From Adiantum capillus-veneris (lineage: Eukaryota > Streptophyta > Polypodiopsida > Polypodiales > Pteridaceae), in contig CM043960.1 of the NCBI GenBank assembly GCA_014529385.2, forward strand, positions 70,499,410 to 70,557,409: a DNA stretch of 58,000 nucleotides. Direction: 5' to 3'. Positions 1 through 10,307 of the stretch are shown here, piece by piece. Numbering within the stretch: position 1 is the first letter of the stretch; every line of letters begins with the position of its first letter. The position numbers and the translations under genes are program-made. The notes under the pieces were generated by a model. The model did no database searches, was not told the origin of the DNA, and saw nothing but the letters and a program-made list of their open reading frames with translations.

Positions 1-513
1 AAAAAGAAGATATGTTGCCATTATTGTAAAGCTAATGATCACTTGATCAAGCAGTGTCCTAAGTTGAAGGCCAAAGAGGTTAAGAAGAAAGAGGGTGGTT
101 CCACTGCAAATGCTGGTTCCACTACAAATGCAGCCATTGTCGAGTCTTCTGTGAAAGGAGACTGTGTTGCTGATGTTGATGCAGAATGGGCTTTTAGTGC
201 AGAGTGCACTTACAATCCTGCTATCCATGATGCATACTTGTCAGTTGTTTCAGATTCACATGTGTGGTATTTCGACAGTGATGCTACAAAGCACATTACC
301 TCACATCATGAATTGTTCACCTCTCTCGAGTCTGTCCCTCATGGGAATTCAGTCACTTGTGCAAACAATGCCTCTTATCCGATTCAGGGAGCTGGAAAGA
401 TTGTGCTTACTGCTTCTAATGGCAGTTCTTTCAAACTTGTTGATGCACTTTATGTACCTGGGATCAAGAAGATCTGTTGTCTGTATCTGCACTTGCTACA
501 CTTGGACTTGTAG
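1..513 (+). pseudogene. copia gag C-terminus and aspartic protease (broken)
   Basis: In frame 1 the sequence opens with a CX2CX4HX4C zinc knuckle at 16-57, the nucleic-acid-binding end of gag. After a low-complexity linker comes the copia protease, which normally cleaves the polyprotein. The usual active-site Asp-Ser-Gly-Ala reads Asp-Ser-Asp-Ala at 274-285, so the conserved Gly is lost. The family motif LYVPGIKK is present near 450, after which a frameshift around 470-480 leads to a stop at 511-513; the correct continuation is in frame 3. Both the Gly loss and the frameshift argue for an inactive protease. The start codon lies upstream of the window. Confidence 0.85.
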
Positions 514-1500
514 TCAAATTTTTGGATGATAGATGTACAGTTCATGATCTCAGTTTTGGTGATGAAATCGTTGCATCTGGGCTTTTGTGTCGTGGGCTGT
601 GTATGACAAGTGTGCACAAAATTTTGCAAATGCAGTTGCAGATTCAAGGGCTAGTTCAGATGAAAAACTTTGGCATGCACGTTTTGGTCATCTGAATTTA
701 GCCAGTTTGCTGCATTTGCAGAAATCTGATATGGTTGCTTCTTTGCCGCCTCTTGAAGCACCTGTCAAACATGTTTGTGAAGGCTGTATTTTGGGTAAGA
801 TGCAGCGTTCTAAGTTTCCAAAGGATGGTTCAGTTTGGGCCACATGCAGGTTGCAACTTGTGCATAGTGATGTTTGTGGGCCCATGCAAAGTCCGTCCTT
901 GGGCAATTACCTTTACTTCATGACTTTCATTGATGATTACTCCAGGCATGCATGGGTATTTCCGCTTAAAGCGAAGTCCGAAGTTTTTATGTGCTTCAAA
1001 CAATTTTTGGCTATGGTTGAAAATGTCTCGAAATGTACTATGGACACCCTCCGTTCCGATCGAGGGGGGGAGTATATGTCTCATGAATTCAATGCATTTC
1101 TGGCTAGTCATGGGATAAAACACCAATGTACAGTGCCTTATACACCTCAGCAAAATGTTGTTACTGAGAGGAAAACAAGTCACTTACGGAAATGGCACGA
1201 TGTATGGTCAAAAGTCAAGCTTTGTTGCATTCTTTTGGGCTTGAGGCCATCATGTGTGCCACTTATGTACTAAACAGGTGTCCTGCGAAAGATTTTCAGT
1301 CTATTACTCCATATGAAGCATGGCATGATAGAAAGCCTTCTATTGAGCACATGCATGTTTTTGGCTGTTTGGCATTGCTTTGGTGCCACAAACACAGTGC
1401 ATAAAATTGGATGATAAGGCTGTCAAATGTATTTTTGTTGGTTATAGTGCTGAAAGAAAAGGTTAAAGGTTGTATCATCCACAAACAAAACATATTCTGG
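477..1500 (+). pseudogene. copia GAG-pre-integrase and integrase (frameshifted)
   Basis: The integrase would insert the element's cDNA into host DNA. From 587 in frame 2 the family motif LWHARFGHLN and a downstream CX2C pair form the zinc-binding N-terminus. The catalytic core follows with Asp at 869-871 (HSDVCGP), Asp at 1058-1060 (SDRGGEY) and Glu at 1166-1168 (TERK). The usual NGVAERK motif is altered to NVVTERK. A frameshift near 1190-1210 moves the core's end into frame 1 (YVLNRCP, PYEAW, VFGCLA), and a stop at 1402-1404 with another shift precedes the conserved FVGYSAERKG segment near 1430-1465. All catalytic residues remain, but not in one frame. Confidence 0.88.
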
Positions 1501-2670
1501 TTTCATGAGATATAGTGTTTGTGGAAGATTCTATCAGCCCTTGTTGTCATGTACTAGAGACATTAATGTAAGCTCACATGAGATTTATGACACTTTGTTG
1601 CCTCTTTCCAGTGGTGGAAATACGAACGTAAGTTCCAATGAGGCAAATGTACAACCTATGGGGGTTTCTGAAAATGTTACAAATCAGCCTATTACTAATG
1701 CAGATGTACATGATGTACTTGATGGGGAAAGGGCTGAAAATGAGCAGGCTAGAGGTATCCAAAATGGCTGGTGCACACTTTGCGTGACAGTAAATTGGAT
1801 GCACCTTTGTCTAGTCGTACTACTTCAGGCTCTCGCCATGCATCTTATGCATCAGATTGTTATGCTTTGGCTGTGTCTAGCTTACATGATGTTGAGGAAC
1901 CTCTATCTTTTGATGAAGCACAAAATTCAAAAAATTGGATGGTTGCTATGCAATTAGAACATGATGCACTTATAGAAAATGACATATGGACTTTATGTGA
2001 TTTGCCTCCTGACAAAAAGGCCATTGGTACAAAGTGGGTTTACAAGTTGAAATGCAAGCCGGATGGTGAGATCGATCGCCTTAAGGCTTGACTTGTTGCA
2101 AAGGGTTATGCACAACAGAAAGGCATAGATTATGAAGAGACCTTTGCTCCCACTTTTCGTATGACTATTGTGCGTTTTCTATGTGCATTGACATCTCATT
2201 TTGATTGGGATGTACATCAATCAGACATTGTTAATGCTTTCTTGAATGGTGACATATTTGAGGAAGTTTATGTAACGCAGCCTCGTGGTTTTGTCAACAA
2301 GAAAGGACAAGAGGACAAAGTGTGCAAATGCAACAAGGATTTGTTTGGGTTGAAGCAATCTCCTTGTGCTTGGTATGAGAAAGATGACACTCATTTGGTC
2401 AAACAAGGCTTTCGTAACAATCCAACAGAAATTACATTGTATGTAAAGCGTGAGGGTGATGTACTTCTCATTGTGGTTCTTTATGTAGATGATTTGCTGA
2501 TCACTGGACCAAATGAAAGACATATTTCTTGAATTTAAGGCTGATTTGAATGCTACTTTCAAGATGAAAGAGTTGGGGTTGTTGCATCATTATTTGGACA
2601 TACAATTTAAACAGTATGATGGTGGTATTGCCTTGTGTCAGAAAAGTTACATAGAGACATTGCTATGTAA
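1501..2670 (+). pseudogene. copia reverse transcriptase, N-terminal and palm part (broken)
   Basis: The copia RT_RVT2 domain is recognisable from about 1870. Landmarks are WMVAMQLEHDAL, then KAIGTKWVYKLK, then YEETFAPTFR and HQSDIVNAFLNGD, and the catalytic YVDD at 2482-2493. An in-frame TGA at 2089-2091 replaces the usual Arg before LVAKGYAQ, consistent with C-to-T change at a CGA codon. A frameshift near 2510 moves the rest (KADLNATFKMKELG) to frame 2. The frame ends at the nested element, which starts at 2676. The stretch 1505-1860 before the domain is the usual variable linker. Confidence 0.88.
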
Positions 2671-2675
2671 GTTTG
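2671..2675. repeat. target site duplication GTTTG, left copy
   Basis: GTTTG lies directly before the 5' LTR start at 2676 and is repeated at 5704-5708 directly after the 3' LTR. A perfect 5-bp direct repeat is the normal footprint of LTR-element integration and fixes both element ends. Confidence 0.93.
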
Positions 2676-2912
2676 TGTTAGGTAAAGGCGGTGTGCCTCA
2701 CCGTGCTTTGCCGTGTCCGTCGGCCAGTGTCTGACCGCCCACATTTATCTCCTTATTCTTTCTACATACAAAGAATAAGGAGCTCTCACTCACATTCTCA
2801 CATGGTGCTCATACAGTGAGATGTGGGAGCTCCACCCACATCCTGTGTCCTGCTCTCTCTCTCTCTCTCTCCTTCTTACTCTCCGCACACGCACCGCATC
2901 CGCGCACTCACA
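2676..2912 (+). repeat. 5' LTR of nested derivative
   Basis: The LTR begins TGTTAGGTAAAGG and ends ACTCACA. It matches 5465-5703 almost throughout. It contains a perfect 13-bp stem with an 8-base loop at 2749-2782 (arms CTCCTTATTCTTT and its complement) and a CT-rich tract near 2854-2875. Confidence 0.92.
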
Positions 2913-2914
2913 AT

Positions 2915-2926
2915 TGGTATCAGAGC
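2915..2926 (+). other. primer binding site, initiator tRNA-Met type
   Basis: TGGTATCAGAGC starts three bases after the 5' LTR. This is the standard plant LTR-element primer site complementary to the 3' end of initiator tRNA-Met, where minus-strand cDNA synthesis starts. Confidence 0.9.
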
Positions 2927-4030
2927 TATGGTGACCGCGGAGAGCACGACGGCTTTGAGAGCTTCAAGGCGATAGCTCGCTTGCTCTCGGTGGTGGAGAG
3001 ATTAAGAAAGCTTGGAAGCTTTGTGAGAATGCAATGGGAGCTTGTGAGCTCAATTGAGAGTGATGTATGCTCTTGTGGAAGCTCAGAAAGGAGTGTGGAA
3101 GATTGTGTGTAAGTGAAGGTGTTGCCCTAAAAATTGTGTGCGCAGTAGCACTGTTTTCAGATTCGTTTTGCTCCTTGTAGAATCCAGATCTGAGAATTCT
3201 GTCACGATAGCCCATCCGTTTCGACGTGGTCTACAACTTTGCAGAAGAAATGTTTTGCAAATTCCTCAGTGTTTTGCTGATATTCAGATCAGATTGACTG
3301 TATACAGAAATTGCAGGTTTTTTGTTTTTGCATAGTGTGCGAGCTATGCACTTTTGGAAGCACGGCAGGTGCTCGAAGTTAGGTGCATCAATTCTGAGCT
3401 GAAGATGCAATTTGAGCTTGTGCAGAGCTTGGGATTTGAGGGTTTTTTGGTAGATTTGGGCAACGAAGTACGAAGACGTTCACACACCATTGAAGCGGTC
3501 TCTTGAGAGACACGGTTTTTGGAGCACACAGGTGGAGCTTCTTTCACTGGTTTTCACAGGATACTTTGGCAGTGATTTTGTGCTTGGATTCATGGTCTTT
3601 GTAAATGGGTTTGCATATGGTTATGGTGCATAGTTGATGCCCATTATATATGTATTTTGGCGAGCACTTTCAAGTGCCGGTGAGCTCTCTTGAGAGCATT
3701 GTTTTCGCATTGATCAAGTTTCCGGATTGCAACTCTTTTGGCGCTTGCTTATGCGCGGTCACTCCGTTGATGTATGTTGAGTGCGGAATTCCATTGTATG
3801 TGAAAATGTGGAGCCATTTTGGCATTTCTACTCATTGGCATTGAGTAGTGTTATGGTTTATGGTAGAGATTGCACTTGAGTTTTTGCTCAGTTTTCAGGG
3901 GAAACTCTACCGGATTTTTCCCAGATTCTCGCCATAGTTTGTGATTGAGTGTTTACTCTCACTTTGACAGGTTTTGTCAGTTTGGACACAGTTTTGTGTT
4001 TTGTATCCACTCTCGCAAGAGTGAGGAGTT
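2927..4030 (+). other. untranslated leader of nested derivative
   Basis: About 1.1 kb between the primer site and the relic reading frame. I see no gag UBN2-type domain in any frame. The sequence is T- and G-rich with recurring short phrases, which fits an RNA leader. It may contain the packaging signal, but nothing shows this directly. Confidence 0.5.
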
Positions 4031-5350
4031 GTGTATCTTTCTTTGCTTGAGACAGTGGTTTGCTCTCGGGTGGAGAGTCTTGTGATCTCGAGCATTGTTT
4101 GCCATACTTTTGGCATGGAGACGCTTCAGGTTAGAGGCGGCTCTCGTTCACGATCGCGACTGACATGTTGGCACTACGACCATAAGGGGCATATTAGGCG
4201 CCGTTGCTTCAAGCGTATGAGGCAGCGGAAGGGGCAGATGCATGGTGCTACTATGAGGACAGATGCTAGAGAGTATGCATGTGACGGGCATGTCACTTTT
4301 GAGTCTAGCTTGCCTTCAGACTACTTTGTGTCTTGAGATAGCACATTGTCTATGCGTTTTCTACTAGACGAGCATGCAATTTTTCACGTGACGCCACGTC
4401 GTGATTTGTTTTGCTCTTTCTCTAGTGGGAGACTTGGTTGTGTGCAGTTTGCTGATGGTTCAGTATACGACATAGAGGGTGCTGAAGATGTATGTATGTC
4501 CTTGCCTAACAGTGCATTGCTTACGCTACGAGATGTACGTTATATACCAAGACTCAATTAGAGTCTCATTTCAGTGCGTCAGTTTTTGTAGAGTAGTGGA
4601 CATTGTGTACTGCTTGGAGAGCGGTCATTTCAGATGCATATGGGATCACTGGTGATAGCCAGAGGTGCTAGGAGTGGTCTGGTATACCCTTTGAATATTT
4701 CTGACACACAAGGCAGTGTAGTCTCTGTGTATTTGCAGCCATGTTTGGAGCGAGAGATGGGGCGTGTCTCTTTTGCGGATGTGCTGCATGGAGAGTAGGT
4801 TGTGCATTTGTCTTGTTGTGATGTTCACGCAGATAGTAGTATCTCTGGGGATGCACAACTTTGCCAGTCATCAATTGAGGTGATATCAGTTGCGCCAGAG
4901 ACCGATGCATTTTTCTATGATGCGTCTGATATGTTTGAGGGCGACAGTGTCCTTCAGACAGCTGTATGTGATTGCACTGGTGCTGATTTTTTGGTATTGC
5001 AGTCATTCTCAACGAACATGCCTTTGCTAGAGGATGCTGACATAGTGATGCATAGTCAGGTGGTTCCGGATGAGGTGCATGTGGCACTGAGGTTGCTGAC
5101 AGGGATAGGTTGGCACACATAGTGCATGTTTCATCGGCTTTTGGGTCTCTCATGTCTGACCTTTTGGTTTCGAGACCTGATCTTGCTTATGCGGTTGGTG
5201 CATTTGCAGTGGGAGTTGTCAGTCGTGCGATGATTGACACTGGAATTGTGCATTGTGGAGCCATGTAGGTCGTCACTCGATACCTGCATCATGAGTGTCA
5301 TTGTAGCTCTAGCCCTAGTGGTATGCATGTTGCATCTACACTAGAGCATG
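4031..5350 (+). pseudogene. relic gag knuckle, copia protease-like region and RT tail
   Basis: One frame runs from 4031 to 5122, broken by four in-frame stops (TGA at 4334; TAG at 4559, 4589 and 4796) but with no frameshift. The knuckle at 4166-4207 has spacing CX2CX4HX4C with the second Cys replaced by Tyr, so it probably cannot bind zinc. From 4346 the frame resembles a copia protease: FLLDEHAIFHVTP, then VQFADGSVYDIEG, then LRDVRYIPRLN. The Asp-Ser-Gly motif is replaced by Asp-Glu-His. After 5120, in another frame, GSLMSDLLVSRPDLAYAVG resembles the C-terminal part of copia RT. The deleted part would have held integrase and most of RT. Confidence 0.7.
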
Positions 5351-5453
5351 TTTGGAGTGAGCCAATGGGCATAGGTTGAGAGTCGTCTTCTCTCACCTCT
5401 TGTATATACTAGTTGTAGGCTAGTCTTCTCGCCACTTATCGGCACACAGCCTT

Positions 5454-5464
5454 TAGTGGGAGAA
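5454..5464 (+). other. polypurine tract of nested derivative
   Basis: A purine-rich run (AGTGGGAGAA) lies immediately before the 3' LTR at 5465. In LTR elements this primes plus-strand DNA synthesis. Confidence 0.75.
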
Positions 5465-5703
5465 TGTTAGGTAAAGGCGGTGTGCCTCACCGTGCTTTTT
5501 CGTGTCCGTCGGCCAGTGTCTGACCGCCCAAATTTATCTCCTTATTCTTTCTACATACAAAGAATAAGGAGCTCTCACTCACATTCTCACATGGTGCTCA
5601 TACAGTGAGATTTGGGAGCTCCACCCACATCCTATGTCCTGCTCTCTCTCTCCCTCTCTCGCCTTCTCACTCTTCGCACATGCACCGCATCCGCGCACTC
5701 ACA
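5465..5703 (+). repeat. 3' LTR of nested derivative
   Basis: It matches 2676-2912, with mostly single-base differences, and the hairpin is intact at 5538-5571. It is followed by the second GTTTG duplication at 5704-5708, where the copia reading resumes. Confidence 0.92.
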
Positions 5704-6535
5704 GTTTGGACTTGAGGATCGCAACCTATTGCCACTCCCATGGAAACAGGTTTGAAGTTGAGTCTACATGATGCTGTCGATCCTGCTGATGTAACTCTTT
5801 ACCAAACTACTGTGTTGGCTGCCTCATTTATGTATGCAACACGAGGCCAGATATTCCGTTTGCAGTCTCATAGGTCAGCAGATTTATGCATAGCCTAGGG
5901 TCTAAGCATTGGCAGGCTGTCAAGAGGATTTTTTGCTACCTTAATGGCACTTTACACCTTGGCTTGTTTTATCCCAAGGGGGGATCATTGCCGCCAGATT
6001 TACATGCTTTTTCGGACTCAAATTGGGTTGGTTGTTTTGACACACGAGTGTCCACAAGTGGTTTTTGTTTCATGCTTGGTAGTTCATGTATATCATGGTT
6101 GAGCAAGAAGCAACCTACTGTGGCCACTTCGAGTTGTGAGGCCGAGTACAGGGCAGTCTTCACAGCTACAGTTGAGTGTGTATGGCTGAGATGCCTTATG
6201 TCTGATTTGGATATTGGACAGGACACTGCCAACACTATCTACACTGACAGTTAGAGCGCATTGGCAGTGGCTAGGAACCCAGTTTTTCATGCTCGCACAA
6301 AGCACATTGAGGTCATTACCACTATGTCAGGGAGAGGCTCTCATCATGAGAGATCAACTTCGCTTATGTGCCAACACAGGTCAACCTTGCAGATCTTTTC
6401 ACAAAGGCATTGTCTTGTGAGAAGGTTGAAGCTTTCCGCAAAGCTTTGGGCTTACTCCCCTTTGTGGACTGATCATGTCCTCAGGGCATGGCACTTCCCT
6501 TTACTCATGTGCCAGCTCTCGTTCACCGCATCACA
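5704..6535 (+). pseudogene. copia RT C-terminus and RNase H (broken)
   Basis: Directly after the nested element the copia polyprotein continues. Around 5734 the family phrase ATPMETGLKLS appears, then a degraded segment, then RNase H from 5886. RNase H would remove the RNA strand during reverse transcription. Visible landmarks are HAFSDSNWVG (catalytic Asp), STSGFCFMLG, SWLSKKQPTVATSS followed by CEAEYRA (catalytic Glu), and TIYTDS (third Asp). A TAG after TDS at 6253-6255 and later frame changes break the C-terminus (HARTKHIEV, then the other-frame DLFTKAL and KALGLLPFVD segments near 6390-6470). Confidence 0.87.
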
Positions 6536-6547
6536 CCAAGGGGGATT
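6536..6547 (+). other. polypurine tract of copia element
   Basis: CCAAGGGGGATT lies just before TGTTACC. This is the usual copia position for the plus-strand primer, and it marks the start of the 3' LTR. Confidence 0.75.
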
Positions 6548-6770
6548 TGTTACCATATACATGTGGTAGTGATGTGTGTGAACACACTTGGACCGCTGGG
6601 GCATTTTTCCCCTCTTTAGGAGGTTTTTTCCCCATGCATTGTATATACATCCATCACCCTAGGGCTATCTATTTTTCCATTGCACACTAAGTAACACACT
6701 CTCTATTGTGTGCCTTGAGCTTCCTTCGTCTTCTCCAAGCTGTGTGCGTTTCTCTGCAACCCTAATTCCA
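6548..6770 (+). repeat. copia 3' LTR (right end approximate)
   Basis: It starts with TGTTACCATATAC after the polypurine tract. A TATA-like stretch lies near 6640 and a pyrimidine-rich end near 6715-6770. The 5' LTR is outside the window, so the end cannot be set by comparison. Confidence 0.55.
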
Positions 6771-7489
6771 ATAGAGATGTTTCACTTGATAGGTTCCACA
6801 ATTTTATAAAAATGAAGTATGTTTGTGAATATTCCACTTACATGAGGGTAGAGATTAAAACTTTCTGAGGGGAACAATAATTGCATGGTTATTTAGATTG
6901 ATATATGCAAATACAAGCATGGATATACTTGTAGTACTCTGGTAGTAAATTGGTTTGCAATAGAGAAATCGATTATGTACAAAAGGAAACACAATGTTTA
7001 AGGACACATATGTATAAGGTTAGTATTGGTTCTAAGATCACATTTATCTTATTGGTGCAAACATGAATTTCCTACATAAGTAAGAGTACTTGCTCATATC
7101 TTTTTGTTCTTCATTTGTTATGTTGGTGTTTCTAAACACCATCCCCATCTGAGATCCCCTCAACATGAAAATTGCTTCAGTAAGGGTTGTGAACAAGTCC
7201 ATGTTTGTTTCTCATTTTTTATCGTAGTTTCTTAAATTATTACTCTTTGATGATGCTTTTGACACCATTCCCCTCTCTTTAACATATCTTGAATTTGCAC
7301 ACATTATTTTGTTTTGATTATTGCAATGTTTGATAAAAGTGCTATTTATAAAGAAGTTATTCTTCCATATCAACAATGTTTAAGTCATGTTTCCAAGTTT
7401 GTCATTATATTTACACAAACACAACAATATATCTATGTGTGAGGCTATGGCTATGTGTTAAGGTTAAATTTATGATACCAACCTCTAGT
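6771..7489. other. AT-rich intergenic DNA, no feature seen
   Basis: No open frame longer than background, no terminal repeats and no recognisable domain in either strand. Confidence 0.6.
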
Positions 7490-7815
7490 CACATAGAGTT
7501 GTCTTGAACTAGGTTTGAACCTCATGTCCACTTGCTAGTTTAAGTGAGACATGTGATGCTTGAACTTAGGTTCAACCCTCATCATAACATCCTATAGATA
7601 AAAAATAAGCGAGGCTTGAATTTACATTTGAGCCTCACATCCATGTGCTAGTGCCTTGAACTATGTTTGAGTGTGTCCATGTGCTAGTTCAAGAGAGGTA
7701 TGTGAGGCTCAAACCCAAATTAAATACTCTTCTCAATATCCCACATAGTAGCAACGAGTGAGGCTTGAACTTAAGTTTGAGCCATTGGTTCATGTGCTAG
7801 TGCTTCAATATATAT
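7490..7815 (+). repeat. degenerate short tandem repeats
   Basis: Five or so diverged copies of a unit containing CTTGAACTTAGGTTTGAGCC followed by a CATCCATGTGCTAGT-like phrase occur near 7506, 7558, 7613, 7656 and 7761, with spacing of about 40-105 bases. The core is itself a weak palindrome. The function is unknown. Confidence 0.65.
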
Positions 7816-7984
7816 GGCACAAAGGGTCCTCACAAACAACCATGAGGTCAAATTTAACAAGAAATAGTACAATTTTAAATCTTATTTCTAAAATGGTACT
7901 TGAATAATTCCCAAAACACCTAAATATGTCTTATAGTTATCTATTACAGATAACTATGCCCGCGTAATCATGGCCTAAAAGAGA

Positions 7985-8440
7985 GAAGCGTAAAGGGGAA
8001 GGCCCCTTGGGACTAAGTGACACATGCATGGAAGGGAGGGATCTAATGTGAGGCGATTGCAAATTGTAGATCCTGACGGTGGCGCCAAAAGGAATCTAGG
8101 GTACTCTAGAGCCAAAAGTAATCTAGGGTACCCTAGATTATTTTTGGCATCTCCGCCTTGCACACATGCTTTAAGTAAATTAGGGCCCACATGCTTCACA
8201 AGCGTGTGCAAGAAGAAGTGGTTAGGACATGTGCCTCACAAGGGTGAGGTCACGTGTTCAAGTCCCAAAGATGGAAAATGGGGTACCCTACATTACTTTC
8301 AAAATACGAGTACCCTAGTTTACAAAAAGTAATATGGGGTACCCGCGCCTCAGATCTATGGCCCATAATCGCCTCACTGTACATCTTACCCTCCCATGCC
8401 CATGTCACTTAGTCCCGAGAGGGAAAGCCTACATGCCACG
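7985..8440. mobile_element. fold-back (MITE-like) inverted-repeat element
   Basis: The left arm, about 7990-8075, and the right arm, about 8353-8435, are inverted copies. Shared landmarks are GGGACTAAGTGACA, a CATGGGAGGG-like block, GTGAGGCGATT and TAGATC. The inner part repeats AGTAATNTAGGGTACCC-like phrases in both orientations. No transposase is present. Arms of about 80-100 bp around a short core fit a fold-back element or MITE. Exact ends and a target duplication were not established. Confidence 0.7.
8205..8270 (+). repeat. tRNA-like, possibly SINE-derived segment
   Basis: GTGGTTAGGACATG resembles a tRNA D-arm (A box). TGTTCAAGTCCC at 8255-8266 resembles the T-arm (B box), and CCTCAC-AAGG-GTGAGG forms an anticodon-like stem between them. 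The acceptor stem does not close, so this is not called a functional tRNA. A tRNA-derived SINE head inside the fold-back element is the best reading. Confidence 0.4.
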
Positions 8441-10244
8441 AGTGCCTCTAATATAATTCAGTGCTTATAGTTTTTTTTTTGGTGCGGGTACTAACTCACC
8501 ATTGAAATAATTGAATGTTTATGATTAAGTTAGGGAAGGGATGCCATTGAAGGACAAGCCTTATCGTACTCATTGGTATGTAATATACGTCAATGACATT
8601 GGCAATCTCCATTTGTTTTTGGCCTCAATAACAACAATATTCAAGAATATTTGTAATTTTGTTGTTATCTATTGTTAACATACCATTTTTAGAATGAAAA
8701 TTTCCGTGGATCAAAGGAATCGCTCGTTGTTTATGCTTCACTCATCACCAAAGCCACCCCTCGCCTGCACTCGCTAAACCCCCCCCCCCCCCGTCGCTCA
8801 CTACCGCCTGCTCTAGTAGCCCTCACCTGTTCCCTCTCATCTCCTGCCACCCTCTCTTCTACCCTTTCGCAATCCACTACCCTACATCATGAAATCCATT
8901 ACACCCCCATCCCCCATCTTCTTTCTTTAGCCTCTTTGCCATTGGTGGTCTTTTCTGTTGTTTTGGTTGCCATCCACTCCAGTAGGAAAATTCCTAACCT
9001 CGGCTTCCTTGCCGTAGCAGATATAGATGGAGGCTTGTTCTCTACCCCAAAGGGACTCATAAGAATCCCCCTCGCCTGACCCCACTGAGCTCACCATCCA
9101 ATTTCTGTCACCAGTGGAGCAAGCGAGCCTTGTAGCAAAGGTGAAGTGCCTCCTTCCACCTCTGTTACCTGCAAGAATATTGGTAGTCAACCTAGCCGTG
9201 ATGAAATACTTGACCTCCTCCAAGCACGCCTCCTAGCAGAGGTGGGAAATATCATTGACATAGAACTTTCCACGTGTCAGGATATTATCAAGTCGAGTTT
9301 AAGACTCCCAAGATGGCTGCCAAAGTCATTTCGATCAGCCCACTAGCCATTTGAGTAGTCACGTCTCATTTTTGATAGTGGTACCATGGTTTTAACCTAG
9401 CTTCCGATGTTCTTGTCAAGGAAACAGATATGCCCATCTCAATATGCTTCCTTGACATGAGGAGAGAGTATCTCCCTCTTCTCTTCAAGATTGTTTTTGA
9501 GATCGGAACAGTCTTGGAGACCTCGCGCACATCAGCTTCAGTTGTTACCAAGGCGGTGGTGCAACCAAAGTTGGTACGAGCTAGAAAGAGGTCTATGCCA
9601 AGCAGAGGTGCAGGTAGGTGAAGTGCAGAAGGCTAGGGCAAGTACCAAGGTCCTGGGCAGACTAGTGGCAGCAGAAAAGTATTTCTAAAGAGGATTTTAG
9701 GCCAAGGAGGCTCAAAGATGGCTCAGTTGGAGTAGCAAGTGAAGGTGTACGAAGTGCTCTATCAGTGTTCAAAAGTGTAGTGCTTGATGTGCTCTAGAAG
9801 CTAGTCCAGACGGCTCGTCAACCAGAGCCCCGATGTGCAAGTTATTGAAGGCCAAAAGGAGGGTTTTTTATATGTTTTTAAGAAGGGTTTTTATGGAATT
9901 GAAGACCATGGAACTGGGAGCTACCACGTAGCAGGAGAGTGAGCCCATATGCGTTGGAGGGTGGCCGTTTGGCGGAGTATTTAGGCAAGGCCATAAGGCC
10001 TTCGTAGATTATGAGTGTGGGAGGCAAGCTCCCCTTCGAGCATGGCTATGGTGTAGCTGCGCAGGCGGCCCGTGGGGGCACTACGCGAGGCGGTGTTTTG
10101 GCTAGCACGGTGGCACGGTGGAACGCCCGCGTGAGGAGGGAAGGAAGGTGCGGTGGCACGCCCACGTGGTAGTCGGATGACATGGCAGTACCCGAGACGG
10201 GACCCGTTTTCGCGGGCTCTTGGGCCCCAGGTTTTTTTGAAGGG

Positions 10245-10246
<2 letters not shown>
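8441..10246. other. intergenic DNA with C-rich and low-complexity stretches
   Basis: It contains a 14-base C tract (8779-8792) and short open frames on both strands (for example 8927-9223 minus and 9430-9621 plus). I could not match these to any family, and they lack a shared continuous reading. I see no reliable gene. Confidence 0.5.

Positions 10247-10279
<33 letters not shown>
10247..10279. repeat. poly-C tract, 33 bases
   Basis: An unbroken run of C, followed by TTT and six more C. Such runs can fold on the C strand and are prone to length error in sequencing. Confidence 0.9.
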
Positions 10280-10287
10280 TTTCCCCC

Positions 10288-10307
10288 CAATAGCAACATC
10301 GCTATTG
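10288..10307. repeat. palindrome, copy 1, beside a poly-C tract
   Basis: CAATAGC and its inverse flank the spacer AACATC. It is the partner of 10695-10714; the two 20-mers differ only at four transition positions. Confidence 0.75.

Larger units (their letters stand above)
2676..5703 (+). mobile_element. 3.0-kb internally deleted copia derivative, nested in copia RT
   Basis: It has two LTRs of 237 and 239 bp that differ at roughly ten positions by eye, TG...CA ends, a tRNA-Met-type primer site three bases after the 5' LTR, a purine tract before the 3' LTR, and a perfect GTTTG duplication. The interior holds a gag zinc-knuckle relic, a copia protease-like segment and a short piece of the reverse-transcriptase C-terminus (RPDLAYAVG near 5174-5200). 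Integrase and the catalytic RT are absent. This resembles the class described as terminal-repeat elements carrying gag (TR-GAG), or a deletion derivative that depended on enzymes from a relative. Confidence 0.9.
1..6770 (+). mobile_element. Ty1/copia LTR retrotransposon, 5' end outside window, split by a nested element
   Basis: The domain order is copia-type: gag zinc knuckle, protease, GAG-pre-integrase, integrase, reverse transcriptase, RNase H, polypurine tract, 3' LTR start. The 5' LTR and most of gag lie before base 1. At least five frameshifts and several stops make it non-autonomous. The coding order is interrupted exactly at 2676-5703 by a complete smaller LTR element, and the reverse-transcriptase frame resumes after the 5-bp duplication GTTTG. 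The 3' limit is approximate because no second LTR is available for comparison. Confidence 0.9.

Noticed and set aside
4668-5153. 161-codon minus-strand frame
   Set aside because: It is antisense to the relic protease region of the nested element and contains no recognisable motif.
8205-8270. Functional tRNA gene
   Set aside because: A- and B-box-like words and one stem are present, but no acceptor stem pairs across the ends. SINE-like is safer.
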